Below, piece by piece: positions 53,485 through 64,000 of a DNA stretch of 64,000 nucleotides. Each line of letters starts with the position of its first letter. The stretch's first letter is position 1. The notes under the pieces are model-generated. The model saw nothing but the letters and a program-made list of their open reading frames with translations, did not search any database and was not told the origin of the DNA. Source of the DNA: Liolophura sinensis (lineage: Eukaryota > Mollusca > Polyplacophora > Chitonida > Chitonidae); contig NC_088305.1 of the NCBI RefSeq assembly GCF_032854445.1, forward strand, positions 11,081,717 to 11,145,716, in the 5' to 3' direction. Both the position numbers and the translations under genes were made by a program.

Positions 53485-55880
53485 CTGAAATACATAGTTT
53501 TTGATCAACGATAACGTAACAAATAGCATGGTAGACGATTTGGATTCCTATTAAACTCACGCCCCGAAACTCATTTCCTACCCCTTTGAAAACCATTGAT
53601 TGCCACTCTTTACCTGGCTCCATCCTAATTCTTTACTTTACATATTTCCATAGATGGTGATGAACGTTGATTTGGAAATTGATGTCGCTATCATTGAACA
53701 GGAACGTCTATCATGGTTGACGACTGGTAAACGCACACCTGTTTAGACGGCCAGATTTGGATAAGGAATTCGTGTATTACCATGCTCTCAGTGTTCGTCG
53801 ACGGTGACGCTTATGTGGTTGTCTGCTTAGTCTAACGTTCGTTGAAGGCCAATCATGTGTTTGCTTAGTCTAACGTTCTTTGAAGGCCAGTCATGTGTCT
53901 TCTTTCCTCAATATATCTGCACTTCACATTTGTGCCATGGCTGTCATTAAAATCCGTGGTTTAACCTAGGCATTCCGGTTTCCTCCACCCAGAAAACTGA
54001 CTGTCATCGTGTAGGTGACCAATTCTTGAGGATGGCGTTAAGCGACAATCAAATAAATAAATAAGTAAGTAAATAAATAAAAGATTTCACTCACAGAGGT
54101 TAATTTACAAATCACGGCCACTTGATAGTTTTCAAACTGAACCTTTTCTAGTCATCTATGTTTTACCTGTAATGTTGCCTTATATGCTGTGGTTGGATGA
54201 TCACAAGTAGACCCCCTATGGTTAACGTCGTCTGTTAAGACAATGGGCTTCACCGCGAACCCGACGCCATCTGGTTTAGTAGTGAAGGGTATAAACCAAA
54301 ACAGTGTCTCTGTTGCTATAGTCGGCCGGGTCCCGGCGGGTACAGCAGTAAAAATGGACTCTATCCTCTCACCATCAACACGGGCCGTGTAAAATACGGA
54401 ACCCTTATCACACCTGTGCGACCAATCGATTTCCTATCAGACAGAACATAACACTGCCAGTGACGCCTTGGAACATATTGGGCAAATAGGCTTACCCCCC
54501 CTGCGCTAACCAGGTCTTACACGGTGGTCACACTGTTAATCAGTTACGCAAGGTAAATCCCGACCCTCCAAGTGATGACGTAGAATTTCACGACAGGCTG
54601 TATTGACTGTATAAAGGGGTATCACGTCTGAAGGTACATGTATAGACCCAATTCCCGCAGTCGGCCAAATCGCGGCGAATCTCAGCCAGCCCAGTCTGTT
54701 TTGCGTGATATACCTGCGTACCGGTATAATACTTGCCATTCACAGCTTACCTTCACTAGGCTTTGGTTAATTCACACACCTTATATCCAGAGATTTAAAC
54801 GTTATTGTTCCGTTGTCATGCCTCGAAACATGTAAGTATCGATGGAATAAATTACTGACTCTTAATGCCAACAAAAGCGTCATGTTTTAAAAGCCGTCGG
54901 ATACAAGTACGCGTGTGTCCACCTCGGCGGAATCACCAAACGTATCGCGGTGACTATAAATGTGAACTGACTATTGAAACACAAGAACACGCTTTTAATT
55001 GGGTAATTTATCTATAGAACATGGGAGAGAAACACGCAGCTAATGACATTTCCGATTCGTAAAAAAAGAAAAGTAGGCAGCTAAAAGTCGTTTTTTTTTC
55101 ATTTGAGGCAGTCATTCACCGCGGTGATCAAGCGTAACAAGCCGATGCTGACTCCAGTGTAAACAAGACCACGTGCGCTAGCAACAAGCACAACACACCA
55201 CAACTCAAGGGCGGATAACTCTCAATGCCCTTCGGCCATCTCGTACATCCCGATCGATTCCCAACAAAAGTGCTATGTTCTAGGCCCGCGAAAGGCCTAA
55301 AGGGCTATGGAGTAAAAAAGCACGTAAGTTATGACGAGAAACGCTGGTTGTGTTTCCCCAAAACGATGCCCGGTTTCCTCCGGACAATGCTATGTATCTT
55401 TCCAGCTATAACGCCATCTTGGCTTCATTCAAGATCATTTTAAGCATTCCGGCAGGTTGTAAGTTTTATTCTGGTTTACTATACTATTGATATATTCGAC
55501 CTATTCTGGACTGCGTTTCCCTCCCATCACAATACTGGCCGTCGTCGTATAAGTGAAATATTTTTGAGTATTTCGTAAAACACCAAAAATAAATAAATAA
55601 ATTTACGGGAGAAATTTCTCAGCTTGTATACAAGATCTTTTCAAAAAACATAGATCGATTACAACAGGCCTATACTTCTTCCTTTAGGATTTTCAATTTT
55701 CTTGCCAAACCTTACCATTTCAGTAGTACTTCCTAATGTCTTAACATATATCGCGCCATCTGGATTATGTTGCAGACCTACAAAGACACCCACTGTGCAT
55801 ATAGGGGAACCTGGAGGAAGTGGGGCTGACAATTCTCCCACAGTGACAAGTCGTGTAACCGTAGAAATGTTGACGTAGGC
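53242..55880 (-). CDS. Unrecognised gene, last three exons
   Basis: Three minus-strand exons, about 55716-55880, 54167-54433 and 53242-53484, join in phase 0 with good splice signals and end in a stop. I do not recognise the family. Two segments share a pattern: APLPPGSPICTVGVFVGL...NPDGAIYVKTLG in the first exon and TAVPAGTRPTIATETLFWF...KPDGVGFAVKP in the second. Both look like beta-rich repeats with a P-x-G-x-x-P turn, a hydrophobic strand and a DG turn. No transmembrane segment is seen. Upstream exons must lie further right (beyond the LINE insertion) and were not found. Function unknown. Confidence 0.6.
53822..53900. repeat. 39-bp direct duplication
   Basis: TGCTTAGTCTAACGTTCKTT plus GAAGGCCARTCATGTGT occurs twice in tandem. 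Confidence 0.85.
53930..54080 (+). mobile_element. SINE (family 2)
   Basis: GGCATTCCGGTTTCCTCCAC, AACTGACTGTCATCGTG, CAATTCTTGAGGATGGCG, TTAAGCGACAATC and an AAAT/AAGT tail. Gives the clearest view of the family 2 3' half. Confidence 0.75.
54167..54433 (-). CDS. Unrecognised gene, penultimate exon
   Basis: Acceptor CTGATAG, donor ACAG|GTAAAA, 89 codons. Encodes EIDWSHRCDKGSVFYTARVD, GERIESIFTAVPAGTRPTI, TETLFWFIPFTTKPDGVGF and DDVNHRGSTCDHP. A second in-phase-incompatible acceptor at 54414 was rejected because the upstream one keeps phase 0 with the preceding exon. Confidence 0.65.
55500..55605 (+). mobile_element. SINE (family 1) 3' fragment
   Basis: CGTTTCCCTCCCATCACAAT, GGCCGTCGTCGTATAAGTGA, AAATATTTTTGAGTATTTCG and an AAAT tail. 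Confidence 0.8.
55716..55880 (-). CDS. Unrecognised gene, upstream exon (left limit by donor, right limit uncertain)
   Basis: Donor AATG|GTAAGG at 55716. Open frame AYVNISTVTRLVTVGELSAP, PGSPICTVGVFVGLQHNPDG, AIYVKTLGSTTEM. An in-frame TGA lies just beyond about 55895, so the acceptor must be between there and 55880, but none is convincing. Confidence 0.5.
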
Positions 55881-56120
55881 CTTTATCCCCCTTCATGGTG
55901 CTATATTCGCTATATTCTTAAATTTCACTGAGGCATTACTAGATCTGATGATATTTCGCCAATCAAGGTGTACAACGAGAACGTGCCTAAGCTTGGCGAC
56001 GTCACGCTCAATAAGTAATAGGCCATATTCACGATTCTATCCCGCACTCACTGGGTATGGAGAGCTGACAATTCCGTACAGTGGATTAGGTCAGCACTGC
56101 GTTCCTTTACTGTACTCAAG

Positions 56121-57834
56121 TTTACTATTTAAGTTGAGGCAGATGGGTATTGGAGGAATGTTACTGGCGTGGATAAATGATTACTTATCTGATCGATCAA
56201 TCTCTGTTTGCCTCAACGGTAAAGAATCTAGCTCGAATCCTACGTACTCAGGAGTTCCCCAGGGCTCTGTACTTGGTCCTTTGTTGTTTCTTATCTTCAT
56301 AAATGATATAAATACTAATACTGAATGTGACATAAATATATTTGCTGACGACACATCCTTGTTAGAAGAAATTAAAGATTTACCAGTCTCAGAAACTAGA
56401 CTGAATCGTGATCTTAGCAAGTTAGCATCGTGGGCAAATCAATGGTGTGTCACATTCAATGCTCTTAAGACAGTTTATTTACTTGTATCATTAAAGGGAA
56501 ATCCTTCCTATCCCAAACTGTATCTTAATGGCACGGAGGTGAAGAGCGTTCAGTCCCACAAACACCTTGGGATCTTTTTACAACACAATGGGAAATGGGA
56601 CGAACACATTAGAAACCTAGTTAATAAATGTAACAAAAAACTGAGTATTCTCAACCGATGTAAGAAATGCCTTACCCGAAAATGTTTGAAAACTCTATAC
56701 TTCAGTCAAATAAGATCTACCATCGAATATGGTGACATCCTGTTTGACAATTGCGGTATAGTGTTGTCTCAAAAACTTGAAACAATTCAGCGAAGAGCTG
56801 CTCTTCTCTGTTCTGGGGGCCTACGTCGGACATCGTATAGTAAATTATTAAATGAACTAAGATGGGAACCGCTTTATGTGAGACGTAGATCCCACAGAAT
56901 TCTTCTTTTCCATAAAATTATAAATGGGCTATCGCCTCCTTATTTGAAAAAATTACTACCATGCGGAAATGAAGCTGTCGTCAGTACATACAATCTACGA
57001 AATAAGCACAACATCCGTCTTCCCAAAGGTCGTATCCAGTTGTACATGTCGTCATTTATTCCCCAAACAATTAAAGATTGGAATTCAATACCTCTCCACT
57101 TTCGTCACGACTCTCTAGAAAAGCTTAAATCCTATCTTAAACCTAGTTTTGTTGACAGCATTACTATTTCCGTACTGTACGATTCTTTTGTAACATTTTC
57201 CTCGATACTGCATTGTAGGATGCGGATGGGACTGAGCGCTCTTCACGCAGACTTATTTACCAATGGCCTTTCAGATGACCAGTCTTGTCATAAATGTAAT
57301 TACAAATGTGAAAATTCTCATCATTTTCTTATTGAATGTCCCGCATATGCCACTCAAAGGAAGCACATGTTCGACAGGTTTACTAAAACGATTTCTCCAA
57401 ATGCTCACTTATCTATTTTCCTTCCGCATTGCTCAAAACATATCTCAAATATTTTACTTTTTGGATCAAATGACCTATCTCTTGAAGACAATAAAACCAT
57501 ATTCTGTTCTGTGCACAAATTCATTCAAGATACTCGAAGATTTATCCATCGTACTCACCAAGTAGTTCAAACAAGCTCCTTTTAAGGTACAAAGTGCTAA
57601 GACTGAAACCCATTCTTAAATCTGTTATATAATCGGTACTTAATGAAGTATATGAGTGTGTGCAGTATTGGATGCCTATGTGTATTGTAAATATTGTAAA
57701 TATTTTATTCTTCACTATCAAGTTTTGATTATATAAATGTATGATGTATATAAGTTTGAGGAGACCCCCTAGTGACCCATGGGTTGTGGGATATCCTCAG
57801 TAAACAAATAAAGAATTAAATTAAATTAAATTAA
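56121..57834 (+). mobile_element. LINE (non-LTR retrotransposon) 3' part with reverse transcriptase, 5'-truncated
   Basis: The frame open from 55948 to 57585 contains, from 56121 on, reverse-transcriptase motifs: LLFKLRQMGIGG, WINDYLSDRS, GVPQGSVLGPLLFLIFINDI, the catalytic FADDT, HKHLGIFL, then the usual downstream maturase-like region and a terminal C-x2-C-x7-H-x4-C motif (SCHKCNYKCENSHHFLIECP). Upstream of LLFKL the frame has no RT similarity and is host sequence. The 3' end is an (ATTAA)n-like tail. ACTCAAG occurs at 56114-56120 and 57835-57841, a 7-bp target-site duplication. The ORF shows no stop in the RT part, so the copy may be fairly young. Probably a CR1/Jockey-type clade; not resolvable by eye. 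Confidence 0.9.
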
Positions 57835-58097
57835 ACTCAAGCTGGAGACAAAGTGCGCTGAAAACTTGACACGGGCAAATTTCAAGATAAGAACGTTAAA
57901 TCCCACCCACTTTTGTATAAGTGCATATGATTGGTCACTGATAAGCTCTTCGTAAAACCCCCCATTACTGGATAAATGCGGCCGTCCTCAAATGGGTCAG
58001 CACTTCGAACCAGACACATTTGATCACTCTTACTACGGGCTAGTCCGAGATTTCTCTGACGTTAGGTTTGGCAAAAATGTTCGGCCCCAAACCAACG

Positions 58098-58322
58098 TCA
58101 TTTATACTTGCCCTTGTCGAGGCCGTCAGTACAGTGGATCGCCTTGAGCCTCAACAAGGAATCTTGGGCTCGACGTTGTACTTGCCATAAATTGACAGAC
58201 GAAAATATAAGGCCGTGGAGACGTATTTGATGGGTAATTTTTGTGACGAACGCCGTGACAACTGCCATGGCAACTGCATCCGATTCCAAATACAGCACGC
58301 TCTCATCTTCGTTTGAGGCCAT
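58098..58322 (-). CDS. Hypothetical small ORF, 74 aa
   Basis: Starts MASNEDESVLYLESDAVAMA and continues with FVTKITHQIRLHGLIFSSVN and QRRAQDSLLRLKAIHC. Preceded by a poly-T/A tract. It could be an exon of the unrecognised gene to its left or a chance frame. No family recognised. Confidence 0.2.
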   Translation of the reverse strand: MASNEDESVLYLESDAVAMAVVTAFVTKITHQIRLHGLIFSSVNLWQVQRRAQDSLLRLKAIHCTDGLDKGKYK

Positions 58323-58866
58323 CCTTGGGCGAAGTTTTTTTTTTTTTTTTTTTGCTAAACCTAGCGCCTAACGACTGGGAAATGTGATCCCAGACAATCC
58401 TTGGACAATCGATAGGCCGAGTGGTGAACTTCACTGAGTCGTGTGTCAAGTAGGCTAACAGAGACCGCCGTTCCCTAGATTTGGATGAACGCTGTGAAAT
58501 CAACATGCCACAAGCCGTCTGCATGTAATAAATTACCGGAAGGTGCGTAGAGCAACAAAACACTTGTGACGCGTGTAGAAGTCCTCATTCACAGTACCGC
58601 CACGTGTTGTGAGAGGAAAATCTGCCTGTACCTCCATTCTAATATCCCATCCCACTTTTCGCCAGCGCTCCACTGCGATAACATGACCATATACAGCATC
58701 ACAATGTAGGCCTACCGAAGTGTTACTAGTATTTTGTGACCATTTGGGAGAGGCTTGTTGGCGAACATTTAATCACTTTGGGAGGTGATGCTTGTGTCAC
58801 TCACCCCTGGCTGAGATATGGATATTCAGCATCGAATCAAGAGGTGGGTGAAGCAATGTACTCAAC

Positions 58867-58955
58867 ACCTGTAAATAGGATTACATTACTTTAATCCGAA
58901 TTCTCTAAATTGGCGTTATTACAGAATAAGAAGCACACCGCTGAACGGGGCTGTT
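58867..58955 (+). repeat. ~90-bp duplicated segment, copy 1
   Basis: CACCTGTAAATAGGATTACA, TTACTTTAATCCGAA, GGCGTTATTACAGAA, ACACCGCTGAACGGGGCTGT is repeated with about 15% change at 60146-60232. Confidence 0.85.
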
Positions 58956-59222
58956 CAATTTATCAGATAAAAACTAACAAACTATTAAGACATTTATGGT
59001 AATGTACACTCTTTGGAGAACAATGCTGAGATGCGTATCAACACTTTTCTATTATCTTGTCACAGTTAACCTTGCATCATATCTCTTGACAACTCTTGGC
59101 AACAATAACAAATGATCTTTTTCTGTATTTTACGGTAATACAGCTTTTGGCGCTTGCTATGTAACTTAGGCGTACACAAGTCAACATTAGAAGTCTTTAT
59201 GAATAAAACCTCTCTGACAATA

Positions 59223-59508
59223 GGGGCCTCCGTGGCTCAGTTGGTTAGCGCGCTAGCGCAGCGTAATGACCCAGGAGTCGCTCACCAATGCGGTCGATGT
59301 GAGTTCAAGTCCAGCTCATGCTGGCTTCCTCTCCGGCCGTATGTGGGAAGGTCTTGCAGCAACCTGCGGATGGTCGTGGGTTTCCCCCGGGCTCTGCCCG
59401 GTTTCCCCCGGGATCTGCCCGGTTTCCGCCCACCATAATGCTGGCCGCCGTCGTATGAGTGAAATATTCTTGAGTACGGCGTAAAACACCAATCAATCAA
59501 TCAATCAA
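59223..59508 (+). mobile_element. SINE (family 1), full length, ATCA tail
   Basis: Complete head and body, with a 24-bp internal duplication (GTTTCCCCCGGGCTCTGCCC, then the same with GATCTG). The tail is (AATC)n rather than (AAAT)n. Perfect target-site duplication TCTCTGACAATA at 59211-59222 and 59509-59520. Confidence 0.95.
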
Positions 59509-60145
59509 TCTCTGACAATAACTGTTTTTGTCATTTTTTAATTGAGTTAGAACCTTGTATACCATACTACTTGAAAAGACATATCAGAAATACACATACT
59601 AAGCATTATTGCATTACCGAGTAGGCCTATTTGCACATACGCCTAACACAAATTATCTGACATTACTAACTGAACAGTTTTAACATTGCAATTAACTGGA
59701 AACTTCAAACAATATATTGTTAGTCCTTGCAGTAATATTCATAATTTCTCCAAAATGTGTGGACCGGCGTTCCCTCACTAATGATGAACTACGCCTAGAA
59801 CCTGTGATATCTCGTTATGGTTTACATATGTGGAGCTAATTTAAGGCTAGTTATAAAAACTACTCCAGCAAAGTTCTCTCCGACACTGGTGTGTACTCCC
59901 AAGAAACCTATTATCGGTTACATTTCCTTCCTTTTCATACAACTAAATACTTCAAATCTGTTTGTTATAGAACAGCAGAAGCGCATCAGTCCCGCTTTCC
60001 TAGGTACAACGAAGGTTGTTCACATGATATCACTATTTACTATTAACATCTACTTGTCTCTGACTGAGAAACAACCCGATATTACACTGAGTTGTTTCTT
60101 CAACATTTGTAACCATGATCATAACATCCTATGGTATTTTACGTA

Positions 60146-60232
60146 CCTGTAAATAAGATTACATTACTTTAATCCGAAGTCTCGAAATCGGCGTTGTTAC
60201 AGAAGAAGAACACCGCCGGGAGCGGCTGTTAG
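60146..60232 (+). repeat. ~90-bp duplicated segment, copy 2
   Basis: Matches 58867-58955: TACCTGTAAATAAGATTACA, TTACTTTAATCCGAAGTCTC, GGCGTTGTTACAGAA. Confidence 0.85.
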
Positions 60233-60559
60233 CAAAACTAAGCTCAGGGAAAAATAACCGGACTAGACTTGTATCATAGAGAATGCCCTTACAAGCAAAC
60301 GATCACAATTGTTCACAACTGTAACGATAATTATCTGCATTATTTCCAGGTAATTATACAGTATATTGCCATAAATTGGTGAACAAAGTACATTTCTGCG
60401 ATTATTTCTCACGTGTAAACAAAAAAAAAAAAAAGGGGGACAACTTTAAATATACAAGTCTAAACCACTACCGTAGATATCAGTACTTGTTTAACGTCAC
60501 AGTTGTTTACCGATATTTATTCTCTTTGTGAAATGCTTGTTGGCAGACATTTATTCATC

Positions 60560-61085
60560 TTCGGAGATACACTGGAAGATGTATATACGGTCCGCTTACA
60601 TGGAAGATCATCGTTTGGTTTGGGAGATGTATTTTAGCGGTGTTGGCGGTGTTCATTTGGTAATGGAGATGTTTATACTGTCCGCTTACAAGGAATATCG
60701 GGGCCTCCGTGGCTCAGTTGGTTAGCGCGCTAGCGCAGCGTAATGACCCAGGAGCCTCTCACCAATGCGGTCGCTCTCAGTTCAGCTCATGCTGGCTTCT
60801 CTCCGGTTGTACGTGGGAAGGTCTGTCAGCAACCTGGGGATGGTTGTGGGTTTCCCCCGGGCTCTGTCCGGTTTCCTTCCACCACAATGCTGGCCGCCGT
60901 CGTATAAGTGAAATATTCTTGAGTACGGCGTAAAACACCAATCAAATAAATAAATCCAAGGAATATATAAGGAACATCATTTGGTTTGGGAGGTGTCTAT
61001 TTGCAGTGTTGATTTGGTCTGGGAGATGTTTATACAGTCCGCTTACATGGAAGATCATTGTTTGGTTCGGGAGGTGTATTTTGGG
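60560..61085 (+). repeat. Diverged minisatellite interrupted by a SINE
   Basis: Imperfect units containing GTCCGCTTACATGGAAGATC, TTTGGTTTGGGAG and ATGTTTATAC recur before (60560-60688) and after (60967-61085) the SINE at 60699-60956. Confidence 0.75.
60699..60956 (+). mobile_element. SINE (family 1), full length
   Basis: Complete copy close to consensus, with small deletions in the B-box flank. Target-site duplication CAAGGAATAT at 60689-60698 and 60957-60966. Inserted into a minisatellite. Confidence 0.95.
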
Positions 61086-62163
61086 CCGAGTTCTCCTTCC
61101 CGCCTGTATCAAGACACCCAGCGCTTGTTTGAATCCTCGAGTAGTTATCCTCTCAAATACCGCTGTCAGTCACTGTTAACCTTTCTCTCGTACTCATTAA
61201 CAACGCTTCATTTGCAGAGTGGATTTCTCGAACTTGAAACCATTCACGGCATTGCTATTCCAGTTATCATATTGTATGCAGTGGAATGTTACTGGTCGTC
61301 GAACAAGAAATTTATCAAATCTAACGGTTTGTTTTATTTTACAGTTCAATTTTCCCATCAGTTTAAAGTATATCCCAACGCTGAGCCTTCCAAACTGCAG
61401 ACATAGTTTGATGTCCCCTGAATCCATTCCGATCCAGTAAAACGTCGAAAACGGAAGAAAAACGGCAGAATTTGGTCATCGAACATCAGAAAATCCACTC
61501 CGCTACGATCGAGCCACTCGACCTTGTGACGTCACAAGGGTACATTCACTGCGGGCATCTGAGGTTTCTCAGCACAGACAGCAGAAAACAATTGCTATTT
61601 TTTTTACAGATAATTTCGAGACTGTTCCATGGCCAGGTGTGGCTTGCGACTGCAGTAACACAACGTAGGATACTGTAAAGTTACATACATGGCCTGAAAA
61701 TGGCACAGATTTACACCATATGGACCAGATCTCGTCAAAAACGCCCTTTAATTACGAGGGACGAGCCTTATAATATCCCCCAAAGAAGCCAAACGGAAAA
61801 GACGTCCGGATTTTCACTCCTTGACTGCACAAGTGGTTTAGCTACTTGCTGATAAAGGTTTTGAAACAGCGGGTTGTGGTAGACGAACTGTTGGGAGTCG
61901 CTAGCCTTTGCCCTACAACGGTGTCTCCATGTATTCGACTGGGTCCATTGCCGACTGATTTATAGTCACGCGTCACTAGAACGCCGCGTTTAATACACCA
62001 TCAATACGGCATCATGTTCTGTATTGTTGAGCCACGAGTGAACAAATTCTCGATACTGCCGACTGTGAAGGTCTTAAGCATAAACCTCGGTATACACGAC
62101 AGCATGACGCGCATCAACTCAACTGGTCGTAGAGAGCTGGCCCAGGTCACTCATGGCCATACG

Positions 62164-62275
62164 ACTTCATTTATTTATTTGATTGGTGTTTTACACCGTA
62201 CTCAAGCATATTTCCCTTACAGGACGGCGGTCAGCATTATGGTGGAAGGATACCGGACAGAGTCACTGAAAACAA
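62164..62275 (-). mobile_element. SINE (family 1) 3' fragment
   Basis: Reverse of the tail (TTTATTTGATTGGTGTTTTA, CTCAAGCATATTTCCCTTA) and the CCACCATAATGCTG segment. Truncated at the body. Confidence 0.75.
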
Positions 62276-62539
62276 AAACAAAATAAAACGGAGGTTGACG
62301 AGGCCAATGTTTTATACAAACGGGTTTACATGATGACTGGTTTGATGAATCTTGCATCTTATTTGAATGTATGTTTTTTTTATCCTTTTTACACTTTTTC
62401 CGCGATTTAAATAAATAGTGCTTTGCAAAAATAGACCATTAGATCAGTCACTGTTAATAAAAGGAATCTGATTTACATTGCGGAACAGTTCAGTCAATTA
62501 AATCACAATCCACACATTCCGCTCCAAGTTTTAGCACCA

Positions 62540-63060
62540 CGGAAAGGAAGTAAAGGCTCGAAGCTCTACTGAAAACGAAAGTGGCATCCATTCTGTAACT
62601 GATAGTAAAGCATTCCGTTCTCCTTTCTCGATCTCTACTCAAAACGAAGTTAAATTTGGAGGTGTCCATTCTGTTAATAGCTGAACAGAACAAAGCTCAC
62701 TTTGCAGGCATCCATTCCGTTTAATATTGGATAGACAGAATTTGTCCCATCCGAACCTCTAGTTCAAAGGACAATTTGTGGACAACCACTGTGTATGAAC
62801 TGACAGGACTGCATTCTTTCTTTCTCCAATATAGATCTCCGCTCAAAATAAAGCATACTTTTCAGACATTCATCAATGTAAATACCCGACAGCAACACAT
62901 TGTGTTTTTCCCCATTAAGGTCTATATTCACAATTGAAATCCAAATTTGGTGACATAATTTCTGAAACAGACTACATGTTAACAGTTTTCCTTTTTTTCT
63001 CCAGTACCAATCTGTGCAGAAAACAAAGTCAAACTTGCAGACATCCACTGTTTTGTTTTT
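62540..63060. repeat. Degenerate repeat cluster
   Basis: Recurrent, diverged segments such as CTCTACTCAAAACGAAGTTA, CTCCGCTCAAAATAAAGC and CTGTGCAGAAAACAAAGTCA, each followed by GCAGACATCCA-like text. Spacing varies (roughly 50-115 bases). Confidence 0.55.
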
Positions 63061-63948
63061 CCCACCGCAGCACTACTCCCAAACAGTTTTTCTGTAACTT
63101 ACACCACACCACCACCTTCACATTCATTGCTCAGAACATAACAAAAGTTTCAGAATGAGAAGGAGAAGGTCAATATTCGTTCCACATCTTTTACATGCTC
63201 AAACTGCTGAAATTTGTCAGTGGAACATCCAGAAGGTACTCGTTGCTATCCCAGCTCAATCTCTGCTCATGATATTAAAGAAGCCAGCTCGTGATCCTGG
63301 CTCAATCCCTTTGCTCAGAATACAGGAATGTCTCAGCTTGTCCATTGACTGGAATCTGCTGAGGAAACCGCTCCTGCTCAACTTTTGCCGTTGCCACAAA
63401 ATACAATGGAATGTAGCCAATCCTGCCACTGGACCAAATCTGCAAGACCAAGAGAATATAATTGAGTTCTTGCAGCCACTTTCCTACACACATTACCCTT
63501 GTACAATTTCACGGTATAGTGAGGAAAATAAATTATCTGTTTCATGCCATCATGACTACAAAAACAATGTTTTTCACTTCTGACCTACAGTATTTGCCTG
63601 TTGCTTTCATCAGTGAGAGAATGCCACTGTTGTTCTTAGATAACAAAAAGTTGCTTTCAACATGACAGAGAACCAAGAACATGATACTGTATGAATTACT
63701 CTTCATATAAAGTTTTAAACAAAATCCTTTAATGCTTGTGATCATCAATTAAATTTCAAGTGAAACTTACTTTTAGTAATCCTTGTAGCTGAATAAAAGT
63801 CAACCAGGTACATATTTCCTTCAGAAATTTTCAGTATTTCCAAATGCAAGTTTAATCCATATTGATTTCACCACAATAACTAAGACAGAAAGCGAGCTGG
63901 GCAAGGCGAGGCGGAAGGACAGGCCAACGGACAGACGTGTATACTTAC

Positions 63949-64000
63949 CACAGACAGCAGTGCACCTTCTCTGAAGACAGGCTGGAATGCGATATGCAGG
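63949..64000 (-). CDS. Possible partial exon at window edge
   Basis: Minus strand encodes LHIAFQPVFREGALLSV followed by a strong donor GTG|GTAAGT. The pattern F-x-P-x-x-x-x-G-x-L-L resembles a laminin-G-type strand pair, but only 17 residues are visible, so this is a hint and not an assignment. Confidence 0.35.

Larger units (their letters stand above)
57842..63948. other. Right-hand region without a confirmed gene
   Basis: Contains a possible small minus-strand frame (58098-58322), a duplicated 90-bp segment (58867-58955 and 60146-60232), two full-length SINEs, a minisatellite split by one of them (60560-61085), a SINE tail (62164-62275) and degenerate repeats (62540-63060). No splice-supported gene recognised. 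Confidence 0.6.

Noticed and set aside
55948-56120. N-terminal part of the long plus-strand frame as LINE protein
   Set aside because: Lies outside the target-site duplication and lacks RT similarity; it is host sequence fused by chance.
59223-59310. Functional tRNA gene in SINE heads
   Set aside because: A and B boxes are present, but the cloverleaf is not intact and the sequence continues into SINE body and tail with target-site duplications.

Overview
This window is eukaryotic, animal nuclear DNA. It contains spliced genes with GT/AG introns, many short interspersed elements (SINEs) with AAAT tails and target-site duplications, long AT microsatellites, minisatellites and one 200-base assembly gap. 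The dominant SINE has a tRNA-like head and a conserved tail reading TTGAGTACGGCGTAAAACACC. From memory this tail type is common in lophotrochozoans, so a mollusc or brachiopod is my best guess, but the sequence does not settle the species.

Left part (1.0-20.7 kb, plus strand): a complete 11-exon gene for an ERp72/PDIA4-type protein disulfide isomerase. It has a signal peptide, an acidic N-terminus, three CGHC thioredoxin domains and a C-terminal KDEL. Three single-base indels break its frame as assembled. Intron 5 holds a 22-copy, 95-bp tandem array. At 23.7-24.7 kb a single-exon seven-transmembrane receptor-like gene lies on the minus strand. From 24.7 to 32.4 kb there is a gene-poor stretch with several tandem arrays, including a 35-bp array with a 315-bp higher-order period.

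Middle part (32.4-51.3 kb, minus strand): a 14-exon calpain-like cysteine protease. I assembled every exon boundary with consistent phases. It starts MGCGSS (a myristoylation-type N-terminus), continues with about 150 residues of Lys/Glu-rich predicted helix, then a calpain core with Cys, His and Asn all present, then one C2-like (C2L) domain and what looks like a second. No EF-hand (PEF) domain was found. Its last exon carries one frame-breaking base. Its introns hold SINEs, a foldback-like element and copies of an unclassified repeat.

Right part (53.2-64 kb): the last three exons of an unrecognised minus-strand gene, a 5'-truncated LINE reverse-transcriptase fragment (about 56.1-57.8 kb) with a short target-site duplication, two young full-length SINEs, degenerate repeats and, at the very edge, a possible partial exon on the minus strand.

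The genes look like independent neighbours, not a functional cluster. I see no convincing new multi-gene system. The most unusual items are the calpain N-terminal extension, the 315-bp higher-order array with related flanks, the repeat family in the calpain introns and the unrecognised gene at 53-56 kb.
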